Shown here: in pieces, positions 1 through 8,375 of the stretch
Position numbering within the stretch: the first letter of the stretch is position 1
Layout: the number at the start of each line of letters is the position of its first letter
Assembly: GCF_020166435.1 (NCBI RefSeq)
Contig: NZ_JAINZP010000001.1
Coordinates: 248,001 to 312,000, forward strand
Source: Pectobacterium versatile
GTDB taxonomy: Bacteria; Pseudomonadota; Gammaproteobacteria; Enterobacterales; Enterobacteriaceae
Length of the DNA: 64,000 nucleotides
Direction of reading: 5' to 3'
Notes under the pieces: model-generated
Told to the model about the DNA's origin: nothing
The model's input: the letters and a program-made list of their open reading frames with translations, nothing else
Databases searched by the model: none
Made by a program: the position numbers and the translations under genes

Positions 1-765
1 GCTGAAGGTGACTGGGTTACGGTGATGATCCCGAACAGCGACCCGGAAATGAAGCTGATGCAGCCTAAACGTATCCGGCTGCACGTTAGCGGTATTTTAC
101 AGCTGAGTGGCCAGCTCGATCACAGCCTGGCGCTGATTCCGCTTGCTGATGCCCAGCAGTATCTGGATATGGGACAGAGCGTAACGGGGATCGCTATCAA
201 GGCTAAAGATGTCTTTTCCGCCAATAAACTGGTGCGTGATGCGGGGATGGCCACGAAATCTTATGTCACTATTCGCAGTTGGATTGGCACCTATGGTTAT
301 ATGTACCGGGACATCCAGATGGTGAGAACTATCATGTATCTGGCGATGATTCTGGTGATTGGCGTGGCCTGTTTTAATATTGTTTCGACGCTGGTGATGG
401 CGGTGAAAGACAAAAGCAGCGATATCGCGGTCTTGCGTACGCTGGGCGCGTCAGATGGGCTGATTCGGGCTATCTTTGTGTGGTACGGGCTATTAGCCGG
501 GCTGCTGGGTAGCCTGATAGGCGCTGTGATTGGTGTGATCGCGACCCTGCAACTGACGCCGATTATTCGCGGCATTGAGTCCATCATCGGCCATAAGCTG
601 CTGTCCGGCGACATCTATTTTATCGATTTCCTGCCGTCGGAACTGCATATGATGGATGTCTTTGTTGTATTAGGGACGTCGCTGGTGCTGAGCCTGATTG
701 CCAGCTGGTATCCGGCGCGGCGCGCCAGCCGGATTGACCCCGCCCGCGTGTTGAGCGGACAGTAA
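1..765 (+). CDS. lolE: Lipoprotein-releasing system permease LolE (C-terminal part)
   Basis: The frame is open from the first base, so the start lies outside the window; 254 residues are visible. LolE is an inner-membrane subunit of LolCDE, which extracts mature lipoproteins from the inner membrane and hands them to LolA. The visible part has the end of the periplasmic domain, then three membrane segments typical of the FtsX/MacB-type permease fold (roughly 110-135, 150-180 and 215-240 of this fragment), and the family ending [16 protein letters not shown]. nagK and cobB follow, as in E. coli, where lolCDE-nagK-cobB is also the order. Identification is secure; the N-terminus cannot be judged. 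Confidence 0.95.
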   Translation, partial: AEGDWVTVMIPNSDPEMKLMQPKRIRLHVSGILQLSGQLDHSLALIPLADAQQYLDMGQSVTGIAIKAKDVFSANKLVRDAGMATKSYVTIRSWIGTYGYMYRDIQMVRTIMYLAMILVIGVACFNIVSTLVMAVKDKSSDIAVLRTLGASDGLIRAIFVWYGLLAGLLGSLIGAVIGVIATLQLTPIIRGIESIIGHKLLSGDIYFIDFLPSELHMMDVFVVLGTSLVLSLIASWYPARRASRIDPARVLSGQ

Positions 766-864
766 GTGATTGGCGAGTAAGAGAAGCCAACGTACATGCG
801 GATTGAGAGATGACGGGGATATTCCCTATCGTGTGGAAAAGCTCTCACACCCTAAGGAGCGGTC

Positions 865-1779
865 ATGTACTACGGTTTTGACATGGGCGGCACGAAAATT
901 GAGCTGGGTGTGTTCGACGCGCAGTTGAACAAGGTGTGGCAAAAACGGGTGCCGACCCCGCGCAATAGTTATGATGGTCTGCTCGCGACGCTGGTCGATC
1001 TGGTGCATGAAGCCGACGCACAAGCAGGGGTTCAGGGAAATGTCGGTATCGGTGTACCGGGCGTGCAGACAGGGGACGATGGGGGGCTATTTACCGCTAA
1101 CCTGCCTGCGACGATGGGAAAACCGCTACGTGTAGATTTGTCACAGCGTTTACAACGGGATGTTCGCATCAGCAACGACGCCAACTGCTTTGTGCTGTCG
1201 GAAGCCTGGGACGCAGAGTTTCGCTCGTATCCTGTTGTACTGGGTATGATTTTAGGTACAGGGCTGGGCGGTGGTCTGGTGATTAACGGACGTCCGGTCG
1301 ACGGACGCAACGGCATCGCGGGGGAGTTTGGTCATCTCCGCCTGCCGTCCGACGCGCTGGATATCATCGGCGTGGATATTCCCCGCGTGAAGTGCGGCTG
1401 CGGTCAATCCGGCTGTATCGAGAATTATATTTCCGGCCGTGGTTTTGAATGGCTGTACGAGCATCTGTATGGTGAAGCGCTGCCTGCTGTGACGATTATC
1501 CGGCACTATCGTGGCGGAGAAGAAAAAGCGCAGGAGTTTGTCGATCGCTTTATGGATTTGTTGGCGGCCTGTTTGGGCAATCTACTGACCCTGTTCGATC
1601 CACACCTGCTGGTGTTGGGCGGCGGCCTGTCGAATTTTGATGAAATTTATCAAATTCTGCCGACGCGCCTTCCGTCACGACTTTTACCGATTGCGAAACT
1701 GCCACGTATAGAGAAAGCGCGTCATGGCGATGCGGGCGGCGTACGTGGTGCGGCGTTGCTACACTTAATGGATAACTAG
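865..1779 (+). CDS. nagK: N-acetyl-D-glucosamine kinase NagK (ROK family)
   Basis: Phosphorylates N-acetylglucosamine recycled from peptidoglycan to GlcNAc-6-phosphate, in the cytoplasm. The 304-residue length matches E. coli NagK. The N-terminal phosphate loop DMGGTK is at 6-11. The catalytic aspartate is in SNDAN (Asp105). The ROK zinc site is seen as EFGH (His157) and the CGCGQSGC cluster (Cys177, Cys179, Cys184). The start ATG is preceded by AAGGAG at a good distance. cobB follows 11 bp downstream, so the two are probably cotranscribed, perhaps with lolCDE. Confidence 0.96.
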   Translation: MYYGFDMGGTKIELGVFDAQLNKVWQKRVPTPRNSYDGLLATLVDLVHEADAQAGVQGNVGIGVPGVQTGDDGGLFTANLPATMGKPLRVDLSQRLQRDVRISNDANCFVLSEAWDAEFRSYPVVLGMILGTGLGGGLVINGRPVDGRNGIAGEFGHLRLPSDALDIIGVDIPRVKCGCGQSGCIENYISGRGFEWLYEHLYGEALPAVTIIRHYRGGEEKAQEFVDRFMDLLAACLGNLLTLFDPHLLVLGGGLSNFDEIYQILPTRLPSRLLPIAKLPRIEKARHGDAGGVRGAALLHLMDN

Positions 1780-1790
1780 CTGGAGAAAGT

Positions 1791-2621
1791 ATGTATACGC
1801 GTCAACGATTAGGGCGATTTCATAAGGGAAAGCGGATGCGGCAACAGCGTCTTCGTGCGCGTATTTTCCATCGTGATTATCTGGCTGCAAGCGAAGTGAA
1901 AAAACCGCGCGTGGTGGTACTGACGGGCGCAGGTATTTCAGCAGAGTCGGGTATCCGTACCTTTCGCGCGGCCGATGGCCTGTGGGAAGAGCACCGCGTT
2001 GAGGATGTTGCGACGCCCGAAGGCTTTCAGCGTAACCCCGAGCTGGTGCAGGAATTTTATAACGCCCGCCGTCGTCAGCTACAGCAGCCGGAAATTGTGC
2101 CCAACGCCGCACATCTGGCGTTGGCGAATCTGGAAGCGATGTTGGAAGACAATTTCCTGCTGATTACACAAAACATCGATAACCTGCATGAACGTGCTGG
2201 CAGCAAGCGCGTCATTCATATGCACGGCGAGCTACTGAAAATCCGCTGTAGCCAAAGTGGGCAGATTTTTGAGTGGCCTGACGATCTCGCTGTCGGTGAA
2301 CGCTGCCACTGCTGTCAATTTCCCGCGCCGCTACGCCCACATGTGGTGTGGTTTGGTGAAATGCCGCTGCACATGGACAAGATTTACCATGCGCTGTCGC
2401 AGGCCGATTACTTTATTGCGATTGGCACGTCGGGGCATGTCTATCCCGCCGCGGGTTTTGTCCATGAGGCTCATTCGCACGGTGCCTACACGCTGGAACT
2501 GAACCTGGAGCCGAGTCAGGTAGAAAGCCAATTTGATGAAAAAATGTACGGCCCCGCTAGCACCGTGGTGCCCGAATTTGTCGCGGCCTGGTTGACGCGT
2601 GGTCAAAGCATTAAGTTTTAA
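1791..2621 (+). CDS. cobB: NAD-dependent protein deacylase CobB (sirtuin)
   Basis: Removes acetyl and succinyl groups from lysines (for example on acetyl-CoA synthetase) using NAD. At 276 residues it includes the basic N-terminal extension of the long E. coli form (residues 1-38). Sirtuin motifs: GAGISAESG at 46-54, TQNID at about 126-130 and HMHGE with the catalytic histidine near 145. Tyr90 and Arg93 in FYNARRRQ match the pair that gives E. coli CobB its desuccinylase activity. A Cys pattern CSQSG...CHCC for zinc follows. Last gene of the conserved lol-nagK-cobB block; the next gene is on the other strand. Confidence 0.96.
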   Translation: MYTRQRLGRFHKGKRMRQQRLRARIFHRDYLAASEVKKPRVVVLTGAGISAESGIRTFRAADGLWEEHRVEDVATPEGFQRNPELVQEFYNARRRQLQQPEIVPNAAHLALANLEAMLEDNFLLITQNIDNLHERAGSKRVIHMHGELLKIRCSQSGQIFEWPDDLAVGERCHCCQFPAPLRPHVVWFGEMPLHMDKIYHALSQADYFIAIGTSGHVYPAAGFVHEAHSHGAYTLELNLEPSQVESQFDEKMYGPASTVVPEFVAAWLTRGQSIKF

Positions 2622-2662
2622 GTGCCCACAAAAAGTTTAAGCGTCCGCAAAAAGAGAAAGCG

Positions 2663-2878
2663 TCATGAATCGTGTGAGGATGGCGTTTTCTCTTGCCGAT
2701 CGTTGCCGCAGCAACATTCGTCAAGCTGATCGAATGGCAACATCGCGGCGTGGTTAAAGAAACAATATTCACTCTCGCTACAGTGAGTATGCGAAACGGT
2801 TTCTGTCGGCGAGTCCGCTTGCGGATGCGGTGGTCGTGCTCCATGAAATGATAAGGTTTGTCGGAAAAAGCCCAGCAT
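2663..2878 (-). CDS. Small Cys/His-rich protein of unknown function, probably iron-regulated
   Basis: A 71-residue reading frame starting at ATG 2878 with GAGGG 8 bases upstream; an in-frame TTG at 2911 would give 82 residues but has a poorer ribosome site. The centre carries SHTHCSESEYC and the end DECCCGND, giving six cysteines within about 30 residues, which suggests metal or cluster binding. I do not recognise the family. There is no signal peptide or membrane segment. A Fur-like box lies 40 bp upstream, and a TGACA palindrome like the one at the neighbouring regulator's start lies 120 bp upstream. Codon use is not atypical. It could be a chance frame, but start, ribosome site and operator all agree. 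Confidence 0.55.
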   Translation of the reverse strand: MLGFFRQTLSFHGARPPHPQADSPTETVSHTHCSESEYCFFNHAAMLPFDQLDECCCGNDRQEKTPSSHDS

Positions 2879-2916
2879 AGCGTTACCCTCACGATGTCTT
2901 ATGAAAGACAAAATAT

Positions 2917-2935
2917 GTTAATGAGAATTATTCAC
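2917..2935 (-). promoter_or_regulatory. Fur box (candidate) for the small Cys-rich gene
   Basis: The 19 bases match the classical Fur consensus at about 14 of 19 positions (core AATGAGAATTATT). The site lies just upstream of the small gene at 2663-2878, where a repressor would block its promoter. Iron control is inferred from this match alone. Confidence 0.5.
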
Positions 2936-2996
2936 ATATGTAAATCACTCTCATCAATGTCAGCTAAGCGTAGTTGATAATCCGACGATGCGGGAA

Positions 2997-3008
2997 TGAC
3001 AATTGTCA
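2997..3008. promoter_or_regulatory. TGACA-N2-TGTCA palindrome, possible DNR/FNR-type site
   Basis: TGACAATTGTCA is a perfect 12-bp palindrome in the intergenic DNA upstream of the small Cys-rich gene. A near-identical TGACAAATGTCA sits on the start codon of the CRP/FNR-family regulator at 3904-3915. Family members with an E-T-x-S-R recognition helix usually read TTGAC/TTGAT half-sites, so this is a plausible target of that regulator. Confidence 0.4.
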
Positions 3009-3014
3009 AAAAAT

Positions 3015-3142
<128 letters not shown>

Positions 3143-3199
3143 ATAACTACCGTTTTTCTATCCGCTTGCCATGCCTGAATCGACAAAGGCTTAGAGCGA

Positions 3200-3916
3200 T
3201 CAGAATGTCCGCCGGGCTTCAGCAGCCAGTTCTTTTAGATAATTCAGATCGCACAATTCCACTTGATGACCCCGATAGGTAATGTGACCTTGCCGCTTCC
3301 AGTCTGACATTAGTCTGCTTAGCGTTTCACTGCGCATTCCTAATGACGTCGCAAGCTGGCCTCGGCTCACTGGTAATGTCAGATGCTGAGTTTGCTGAAT
3401 GTGGTGCTGCCGCAGCAGATAATCTGCCAGACGCTGTGGCGCGGAGCTGGAGGTCAGCCAGTCGATTTGGTTGATCGTCGAGTAGAGTTTCTTGCCCAGA
3501 TAGTTGAGCAAACGCAGTGCCAGCTCTGGGCGCTGCAAGCAAAACTGGTGAATATCCTGCCGTGGGATCATCAGCGTATGGCCATCGCTCTGCGCGCGAA
3601 TATTCATTGGGAAGCGACCGTGATCCATAAATACAGCGGCAATAGCGACAAATTCTCCGCGTTCAAACTGCCCGAAAATCTTCTCATCGCCGCCATAGGT
3701 ATGGCGAAAGGCCTGCAATTTTCCTGTTTCAACCAGCAAACAGTGCTGCATTTTGTCGCCTTCGCGAAACAAAATGTCATCCTGCCGGAAAAACAGACGC
3801 TCACTTTTTGCCAGTAGTTCACACACCACGTCACTGGGTTCACCGCGCATCCACTCATGCTGAAACAGCACCTCGCCGTATTCATCGGGCGATAGCGCTT
3901 TTTTGACAAATGTCAT
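3200..3916 (-). CDS. CRP/FNR-family transcription regulator, DNR/NNR-like
   Basis: 238 residues: an N-terminal cyclic-nucleotide-type beta-roll (about 35-120), a long dimer helix (about 128-158), and a winged helix at about 165-235 with recognition helix RSETLSRLM (195-203). The E-T-x-S-R pattern is that of FNR/DNR proteins that bind TTGA-type half-sites. The Cys set of FNR is missing (only scattered Cys at 32, 59, 126 and 222), so an FNR-type iron-sulfur oxygen sensor is unlikely. Overall layout recalls Pseudomonas DNR, a nitric-oxide-responsive regulator. Strong GGGAGG ribosome site before ATG 3916. Divergent from the cupin-methyltransferase pair, which is its likely target. The assignment to the DNR subgroup is from memory of the family. 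Confidence 0.8.
   Translation of the reverse strand: MTFVKKALSPDEYGEVLFQHEWMRGEPSDVVCELLAKSERLFFRQDDILFREGDKMQHCLLVETGKLQAFRHTYGGDEKIFGQFERGEFVAIAAVFMDHGRFPMNIRAQSDGHTLMIPRQDIHQFCLQRPELALRLLNYLGKKLYSTINQIDWLTSSSAPQRLADYLLRQHHIQQTQHLTLPVSRGQLATSLGMRSETLSRLMSDWKRQGHITYRGHQVELCDLNYLKELAAEARRTF
3904..3915. promoter_or_regulatory. TGACAAATGTCA palindrome over the regulator start codon
   Basis: The site overlaps codons 1-5 of the regulator (start codon 3914-3916) and fits TTGAC-N4-GTCA, a DNR/FNR-like operator. Bound protein here would block its own transcript, which suggests autoregulation. Compare the related palindrome at 2997-3008. Confidence 0.4.
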
Positions 3917-4032
3917 TTGCCCTCCCAGAGGCTGGTATTACCATCAAACTAGTAAATGAAAATAATAATCACTTGCATGAATTCGGCAAGCAAAATCACG
4001 GCGCGCTGAATCGAGAATAGCGGAGAGTTTCC
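3917..4032. promoter_or_regulatory. Divergent promoter region with an inverted repeat
   Basis: 116 bp separate the regulator from the cupin gene and must hold both promoters. An inverted repeat CTTGC-N9-GCAAG (3972-3990) lies near the middle. An ATCAA half-site is at 3941-3945 (accatcaaac). No full FNR palindrome was found here. Confidence 0.35.
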
Positions 4033-4374
4033 ATGAAAGAAAATACCCTTCCGGCGGCACAGGCGCTGGTTCTCCATGAATTGATAACCCCAACCGAACA
4101 CGGTATCGCCAGTCGCGTGTTGGCCCGTACCGACGGCGGCAATGTCACGCTGTTTGCCTTCGATCAGGGGCAGGGGTTGAGTGAACACAGTGCGCCTTAT
4201 GATGCACTGGTTATGGTACTTGAAGGTGAATTATTGCTGACGATCGGTGGCGAACCCGTCGTCGCGCAGCCCGGCACGCTGGTGCGTATGCCAGCCAATA
4301 TCCCGCATGCCGTTGATGCGCAGCAGTCGTCACGTATGTTGCTGACCATGTTGAAGACGCTGAAAACCAACTAA
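4033..4374 (+). CDS. Small single-domain cupin protein
   Basis: 113 residues forming one cupin barrel. Motif 1 is GLSEHSAPYDALVMVLEGE and motif 2 is PGTLVRMPANIPHAV. Motif 1 keeps one histidine and the glutamate but lacks the second histidine of classical cupins, so the metal site is reduced. No signal peptide; cytoplasmic. Ribosome site GGAGAG precedes the ATG. The methyltransferase gene follows after 60 bp. Cupins of this EHSAP type are, as I recall, often found with DNR, HcpR or hybrid-cluster-protein genes, which would fit nitrosative stress; that link is inference. Confidence 0.75.
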   Translation: MKENTLPAAQALVLHELITPTEHGIASRVLARTDGGNVTLFAFDQGQGLSEHSAPYDALVMVLEGELLLTIGGEPVVAQPGTLVRMPANIPHAVDAQQSSRMLLTMLKTLKTN

Positions 4375-4434
4375 AAGCCACCCCGTTAGGCTCTAAACAG
4401 TTGTTGCGATAACACCGAATGAAGGAGTGACAGT

Positions 4435-5199
4435 ATGAGCGATCATGAAGCTGGACATAAATTTTTAGCCCGACTGGGGAAAAAACGTCTGCGCCCCGGC
4501 GGCAGAAAGGCAACCGAGTGGCTGCTCAGTCAGGCTGGGTTCCGACAGGACAGCGTAGTATTAGAAGTCGCCTGCAATATGGGCACCACGGCGATGGAGA
4601 TTGCGTGTCGATTTGGCTGTCAGGTTATTGGCGCGGATATGGATAACGTCGCGCTACAGAAGGCGCAGGAAACTGTGGCAGCGAACGGTTTAGCCTCGCA
4701 GGTCACGATTATGCAGGCAAATGCGCTGGAACTGCCGTTCCCCGATAATCACTTTGACGTGGTGATTAATGAAGCCATGCTGACGATGTATGCCGACAAA
4801 GCCAAGAGCCGCATTATTGCCGAATATTATCGTGTGCTGAAACCGGGCGGTCGCCTGATTACGCACGATATCATGCTGCTTTCCGAGAAGGATACCGGGG
4901 CGTTGCAGGCGGTGGAACAGATGCATAAAGCGATCAACGTGCATGCCCAGCCGATGCTGCGCGAGCGCTGGGTGACGCTGTTTCAGGAGTGTGGTTTTAG
5001 CAAGGTCAGCTACGATAACGGCGCAATGACGCTGCTGACGCCACAGGGGCTGATTTATGATGAAGGGCTAGCGGGTGCGGCGCGTATCGTAAAAAATGCG
5101 CTGAAGAAAGAAAACCGCGGCATGTTCTTCAACATGTTTCATACCTTCCGTCGCAATCGGAACCAGCTTAACTATATTGCGGTATGCAGTACCAAATAA
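4435..5199 (+). CDS. Class I SAM-dependent methyltransferase
   Basis: 254 residues with a Rossmann methyltransferase fold: motif I VVLEVACNMGTT at about 41-52, the acidic ribose-binding residue in GADMD (Asp68), motif II-III around FPDNHFDVV, and the post-motif YYRVLKPGGRL. The substrate cannot be told. Ribosome site AAGGAG 7 bases before ATG. It probably shares a transcript with the cupin gene and is under control of the divergent DNR-like regulator. No frameshift or truncation is seen. Confidence 0.8.
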   Translation: MSDHEAGHKFLARLGKKRLRPGGRKATEWLLSQAGFRQDSVVLEVACNMGTTAMEIACRFGCQVIGADMDNVALQKAQETVAANGLASQVTIMQANALELPFPDNHFDVVINEAMLTMYADKAKSRIIAEYYRVLKPGGRLITHDIMLLSEKDTGALQAVEQMHKAINVHAQPMLRERWVTLFQECGFSKVSYDNGAMTLLTPQGLIYDEGLAGAARIVKNALKKENRGMFFNMFHTFRRNRNQLNYIAVCSTK

Positions 5200-5331
5200 G
5201 GGCGGTATGCGGCACTACGGCGTTTTGACCGTGCTGCGGTAATAAGGAAAATGCGTGTAAGGTAAGCGAAATCGTTTAACATACATGACAATACTTAATG
5301 ACCGCCGGGTGATATCCCGCTAAAGCACGCT

Positions 5332-6327
5332 ATGCCGTTACCCCACTACAGCCAGCTAAAACAACAGCAGTGCAGACGCGATCGTCGGAGTCTGGCACTG
5401 CTGTTGGCGTTTCTCGCACTCACGCTGGTCGTAAGCCTGTGCGCCGGGGAGCGCTGGATTTGGCCGACGGCCTGGCTGGACGAGGCTCAGCAACTCTTTG
5501 TCTGGCAACTGCGTTTGCCCAGAACGCTGGCCGTGATGCTGGTGGGGGCCAGTCTGGCAATGTCGGGCACCGTGATGCAGGCAGTCTTTGATAATCCGCT
5601 GGCGGAACCGGGGCTGCTGGGTGTGGCAAACGGCGCAGGCGTGGCCTTAGTGCTGACGGTACTGCTGGGGCAGGGATTACTGCCCGTCTGGATGTTAAGC
5701 CTGAGCGCGATTGCTGGCGCGCTGCTGATTACCTTTCTGTTACTCCATTTTGCCCGTCGGCATATCTCCAATACCCGTTTATTACTCATCGGCATTGCGC
5801 TCGGGATTATCTGTAGCGCGGTGATGACCTGGGCCGTCTATTTCAGTACCAGCCTCGATTTACGCCAACTGATGTATTGGATGATGGGTGGCTTCAGCGG
5901 CATTGACTGGCGACACGGCTGGTTGATGTTGACACTTTTGCCGCTGTTGCTGTGGTTGAGTCGTCAGGGGGCGGTGTTAAATGGGCTGACGCTGGGTGAG
6001 ATTCAGGCTCGTCAGTTAGGTATCCCAGTCTATCGCTGGCGCACCATTCTCGTGTTGGTGATGGGTGTACAGGTTGGCCTGAGCGTGGCGCTGGCCGGTA
6101 TTATCGCGTTTATTGGTCTGGTGATCCCACACATGTTACGGCTGTGCGGGCTGACCGATCAGCGTTATTTATTGACCGGATGTGCATTGGCTGGCGGCGG
6201 CGTGCTGCTATTGGCGGATACGGTCGCGCGCGTTGCGCTAAGTTCAGCCGAGTTGCCGATAGGCGTGGTTACCGCTACGCTGGGATCGCCGTGGTTTATC
6301 TGGCTACTATTACGCAATCGACTGTAG
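5332..6327 (+). CDS. btuC: Vitamin B12 ABC importer permease BtuC
   Basis: Inner-membrane channel of the cobalamin importer BtuCD-F. 331 residues, close to the 326 of E. coli, with about ten hydrophobic segments. Family signatures include [20 protein letters not shown] (about 62-81), [10 protein letters not shown], and the coupling-helix region [12 protein letters not shown] before [19 protein letters not shown] at the C-terminus. btuE, btuD and nlpC follow in the E. coli order, but ihfA, which precedes btuC in E. coli, is replaced by the methyltransferase gene. I see no cobalamin riboswitch in the 132 bp upstream. Confidence 0.96.
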   Translation: MPLPHYSQLKQQQCRRDRRSLALLLAFLALTLVVSLCAGERWIWPTAWLDEAQQLFVWQLRLPRTLAVMLVGASLAMSGTVMQAVFDNPLAEPGLLGVANGAGVALVLTVLLGQGLLPVWMLSLSAIAGALLITFLLLHFARRHISNTRLLLIGIALGIICSAVMTWAVYFSTSLDLRQLMYWMMGGFSGIDWRHGWLMLTLLPLLLWLSRQGAVLNGLTLGEIQARQLGIPVYRWRTILVLVMGVQVGLSVALAGIIAFIGLVIPHMLRLCGLTDQRYLLTGCALAGGGVLLLADTVARVALSSAELPIGVVTATLGSPWFIWLLLRNRL

Positions 6328-6378
6328 CGAGATGTCTTGTTCTATCCACTCTTGTTTATCACTGAAGGGAGCAAAACG

Positions 6379-6930
6379 ATGAGCACTGAAATCTATACTA
6401 TTCCGCTGACCACCATCGACGGGAAAGCGACAACGTTTGAAGCGTTTAAAGGGCAGGTGGCTTTAGTCGTCAACGTCGCCTCTCAATGCGGCCTGACTAA
6501 ACAATACGACGCGTTGGAAAAACTCTACGAAACCTATCGCGACAAAGGTCTGGTCGTGCTGGGATTCCCCTCCAATGAATTTGCAGGGCAGGAACCGGGC
6601 TCGGAAGAAGAAATTCAGGAATTCTGCCGTGGGACATTTGGCGTTCAGTTCCCGATGTTCAGCAAAATTGAAGTGAATGGCGAGAACCGTCACCCGCTGT
6701 ACCAGTTGTTGATTCGTCAGCAACCGGAAGCCAATGGAACCTGGAAAAGTGACTTTTTTGCGCGTTTAGTCAATAAAGGCCGTAAACCCAAGAATCCAGA
6801 AGACATCCTGTGGAATTTCGAAAAATTCCTGGTGGATCGCGAGGGGCAGGTGATTGATCGCTTTGCGCCGGATATGGCACCTGACCATGACACCATCGTG
6901 AAAGCGGTCGAAGAGGCGTTGGCAAAATAA
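6379..6930 (+). CDS. btuE: Glutathione peroxidase-family thiol peroxidase BtuE
   Basis: 183 residues from ATG 6379, exactly the E. coli length; an ATG at 6337 is in frame but would add 14 unrelated residues. The peroxidatic cysteine is in NVASQCGLT, followed by the GPx motifs LGFPSNEFAGQEPG and WNFEKFLVD. A cysteine, not selenocysteine, is encoded. It reduces hydrogen peroxide and lipid peroxides, probably with thioredoxin. Despite its name it is not needed for B12 transport. It sits between btuC and btuD and directly abuts btuD. Confidence 0.95.
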   Translation: MSTEIYTIPLTTIDGKATTFEAFKGQVALVVNVASQCGLTKQYDALEKLYETYRDKGLVVLGFPSNEFAGQEPGSEEEIQEFCRGTFGVQFPMFSKIEVNGENRHPLYQLLIRQQPEANGTWKSDFFARLVNKGRKPKNPEDILWNFEKFLVDREGQVIDRFAPDMAPDHDTIVKAVEEALAK

Positions 6931-7707
6931 TTGACGCAGCAGACTTCCCCAGTATTACAGCTGTTGCAGGCTAGCGCCTTACCGCGTTTGTCGCCGACGA
7001 GCGCGGAGTGTCACCGTGGTGAGTTGCTGCACATCATCGGTCCGAACGGCGCAGGAAAGAGTACCCTGCTGGCAAGAGCGGCTGGCTTACTGGCGGGGGA
7101 AGGTGACGTCTGGCTGGCCGGTACGCCGCTGTCGCAGTATACGGCAGCGGATCTGGCCGTGCGGCGCGCCTATCTGGCACAGCAGCAACCACCGCTGGCG
7201 CTGATGCCGGTATTCCAGTATTGGCAACGGCATCAACCGCCGCTGGCTCAGGAAGACGCGGTCGAAAAGGTGGTGCATTTTCTGGCAGAACGCCTGATGT
7301 TAACCGACAAACTGGCGCGCCCGCTTACGCAGCTGTCGGGAGGTGAGTGGCAGCGCGTTCGGTTGGTGGCGGCGCTGTTGCAGATTTGGCCGACGATCAA
7401 TCCGCATGCGCGTTTGCTGCTGCTGGATGAACCAACTAACAGTCTGGATGTGGCGCAGCAGGTGGCACTGGATGCGTTACTGAGTGAACTCTGTCGTTTG
7501 GGGATTGCTGTCGTGGTTTGCGCACATGATCTGAACCACAGCGCCCATCATGCGGATCGCGTGTGGCTGCTGTCGGCAGGGATTCTGGTGGCGCAGGGCG
7601 AAACGGCGGATGTCATGCTGCCGGACGTGCTGTCTCCTGTGTTCGGGGTCGCGTTTCAGCGGCACGTTGTGGATGGCAGAAACTGGATCATCACGCGCAG
7701 CGCCTGA
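6931..7707 (+). CDS. btuD: Vitamin B12 ABC importer ATPase BtuD
   Basis: 258-residue ABC ATPase that powers BtuC. Walker [10 protein letters not shown] (about 37-45), signature LSGGEWQRVRLVAALL (about 133-148), Walker B LLLLDEPTNSLD (about 160-171), and the switch histidine in CAHDLNH. Start taken as TTG 6931, immediately after the btuE stop, as this keeps the full N-terminal strand; no ATG lies near. Slightly longer than the 249 residues of E. coli BtuD. Confidence 0.93.
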   Translation: MTQQTSPVLQLLQASALPRLSPTSAECHRGELLHIIGPNGAGKSTLLARAAGLLAGEGDVWLAGTPLSQYTAADLAVRRAYLAQQQPPLALMPVFQYWQRHQPPLAQEDAVEKVVHFLAERLMLTDKLARPLTQLSGGEWQRVRLVAALLQIWPTINPHARLLLLDEPTNSLDVAQQVALDALLSELCRLGIAVVVCAHDLNHSAHHADRVWLLSAGILVAQGETADVMLPDVLSPVFGVAFQRHVVDGRNWIITRSA

Positions 7708-7853
7708 CTGCTGTCGCGAGGAGATGGCGTCGTTAGAAAATAGGAAAAATCGCCTTTACTTGCCAGAGGCCCCGATTAAACGCTAAATTAATCAATACCT
7801 AGCATTTTCAAACGCTAGAGGACTATGGCCTCGGCGGTTTTATGGTAATCGCG

Positions 7854-8330
7854 ATGATACGTTTACGACATGCTTTGATCCTCGCCAGCCTGATTTTGGT
7901 CGGCTGTAGCAGTAGTCGACATAATAATCCGCCGCCGAATGCGCGTCTGAGCGATTCGATCATGGTGATGGTGCAGCTAAACGATCAACTCGGGCAATGG
8001 TACAGAACGCCTTATCGTTATGGCGGGCTGGATCGTAACGGCGTCGATTGTTCAGGCTTCGTCTACCTGACGTTTCGCGATAAGTTTGGCATGCAATTGC
8101 CGCGTACCACGGAAGAACAAACTGAACTGGGCGAGCGCGTTGACCGCGATAACCTGTTACCGGGCGATTTGGTCTTTTTCAAAACCGGCAGCGGCAGCAG
8201 TGGGCTGCACGTCGGCATTTATGATAAAGACGACCAGTTTATTCATGCCTCCACCAGTCAGGGCGTCATCCGCTCGTCGCTGGATAACGTGTACTGGAAA
8301 CGGGCGTACTGGCAGGCCCGCCGCATCTGA
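7854..8330 (+). CDS. nlpC: NlpC/P60-family lipoprotein NlpC
   Basis: 158 residues from ATG 7854; an in-frame ATG at 7842 adds four. The lipoprotein signal ends at LILVGC, lipidated Cys18. The NlpC/P60 cysteine peptidase triad is visible: Cys66 in RNGVDCSGF, His119 in LHVGIY, His131 in FIHAST. Such enzymes cut peptide bonds in peptidoglycan. Order btuD-nlpC-(lplA)-ydiV follows E. coli, with lplA inserted. A seven-codon frame (7825-7848) with a good GAGG site overlaps the start region and may be chance. Confidence 0.93.
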   Translation: MIRLRHALILASLILVGCSSSRHNNPPPNARLSDSIMVMVQLNDQLGQWYRTPYRYGGLDRNGVDCSGFVYLTFRDKFGMQLPRTTEEQTELGERVDRDNLLPGDLVFFKTGSGSSGLHVGIYDKDDQFIHASTSQGVIRSSLDNVYWKRAYWQARRI

Positions 8331-8375
8331 TTCCTTCCTTATTTTGTTTTGTTGACAGCATGGAGCTATCCACTC

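Noticed and set aside
2611-2652. Two degenerate tandem copies of AAGTTTAAG-GCCC-CAAA at the cobB 3' end
   Set aside because: Only two imperfect 20-base copies; no sign of function.
5200-5331. Cobalamin riboswitch before btuC
   Set aside because: Too short and no B12-box-like sequence found.
7825-7848. Seven-codon leader peptide frame before nlpC
   Set aside because: It has a GAGG site but overlaps the nlpC start region and shows no attenuator structure; probably chance.
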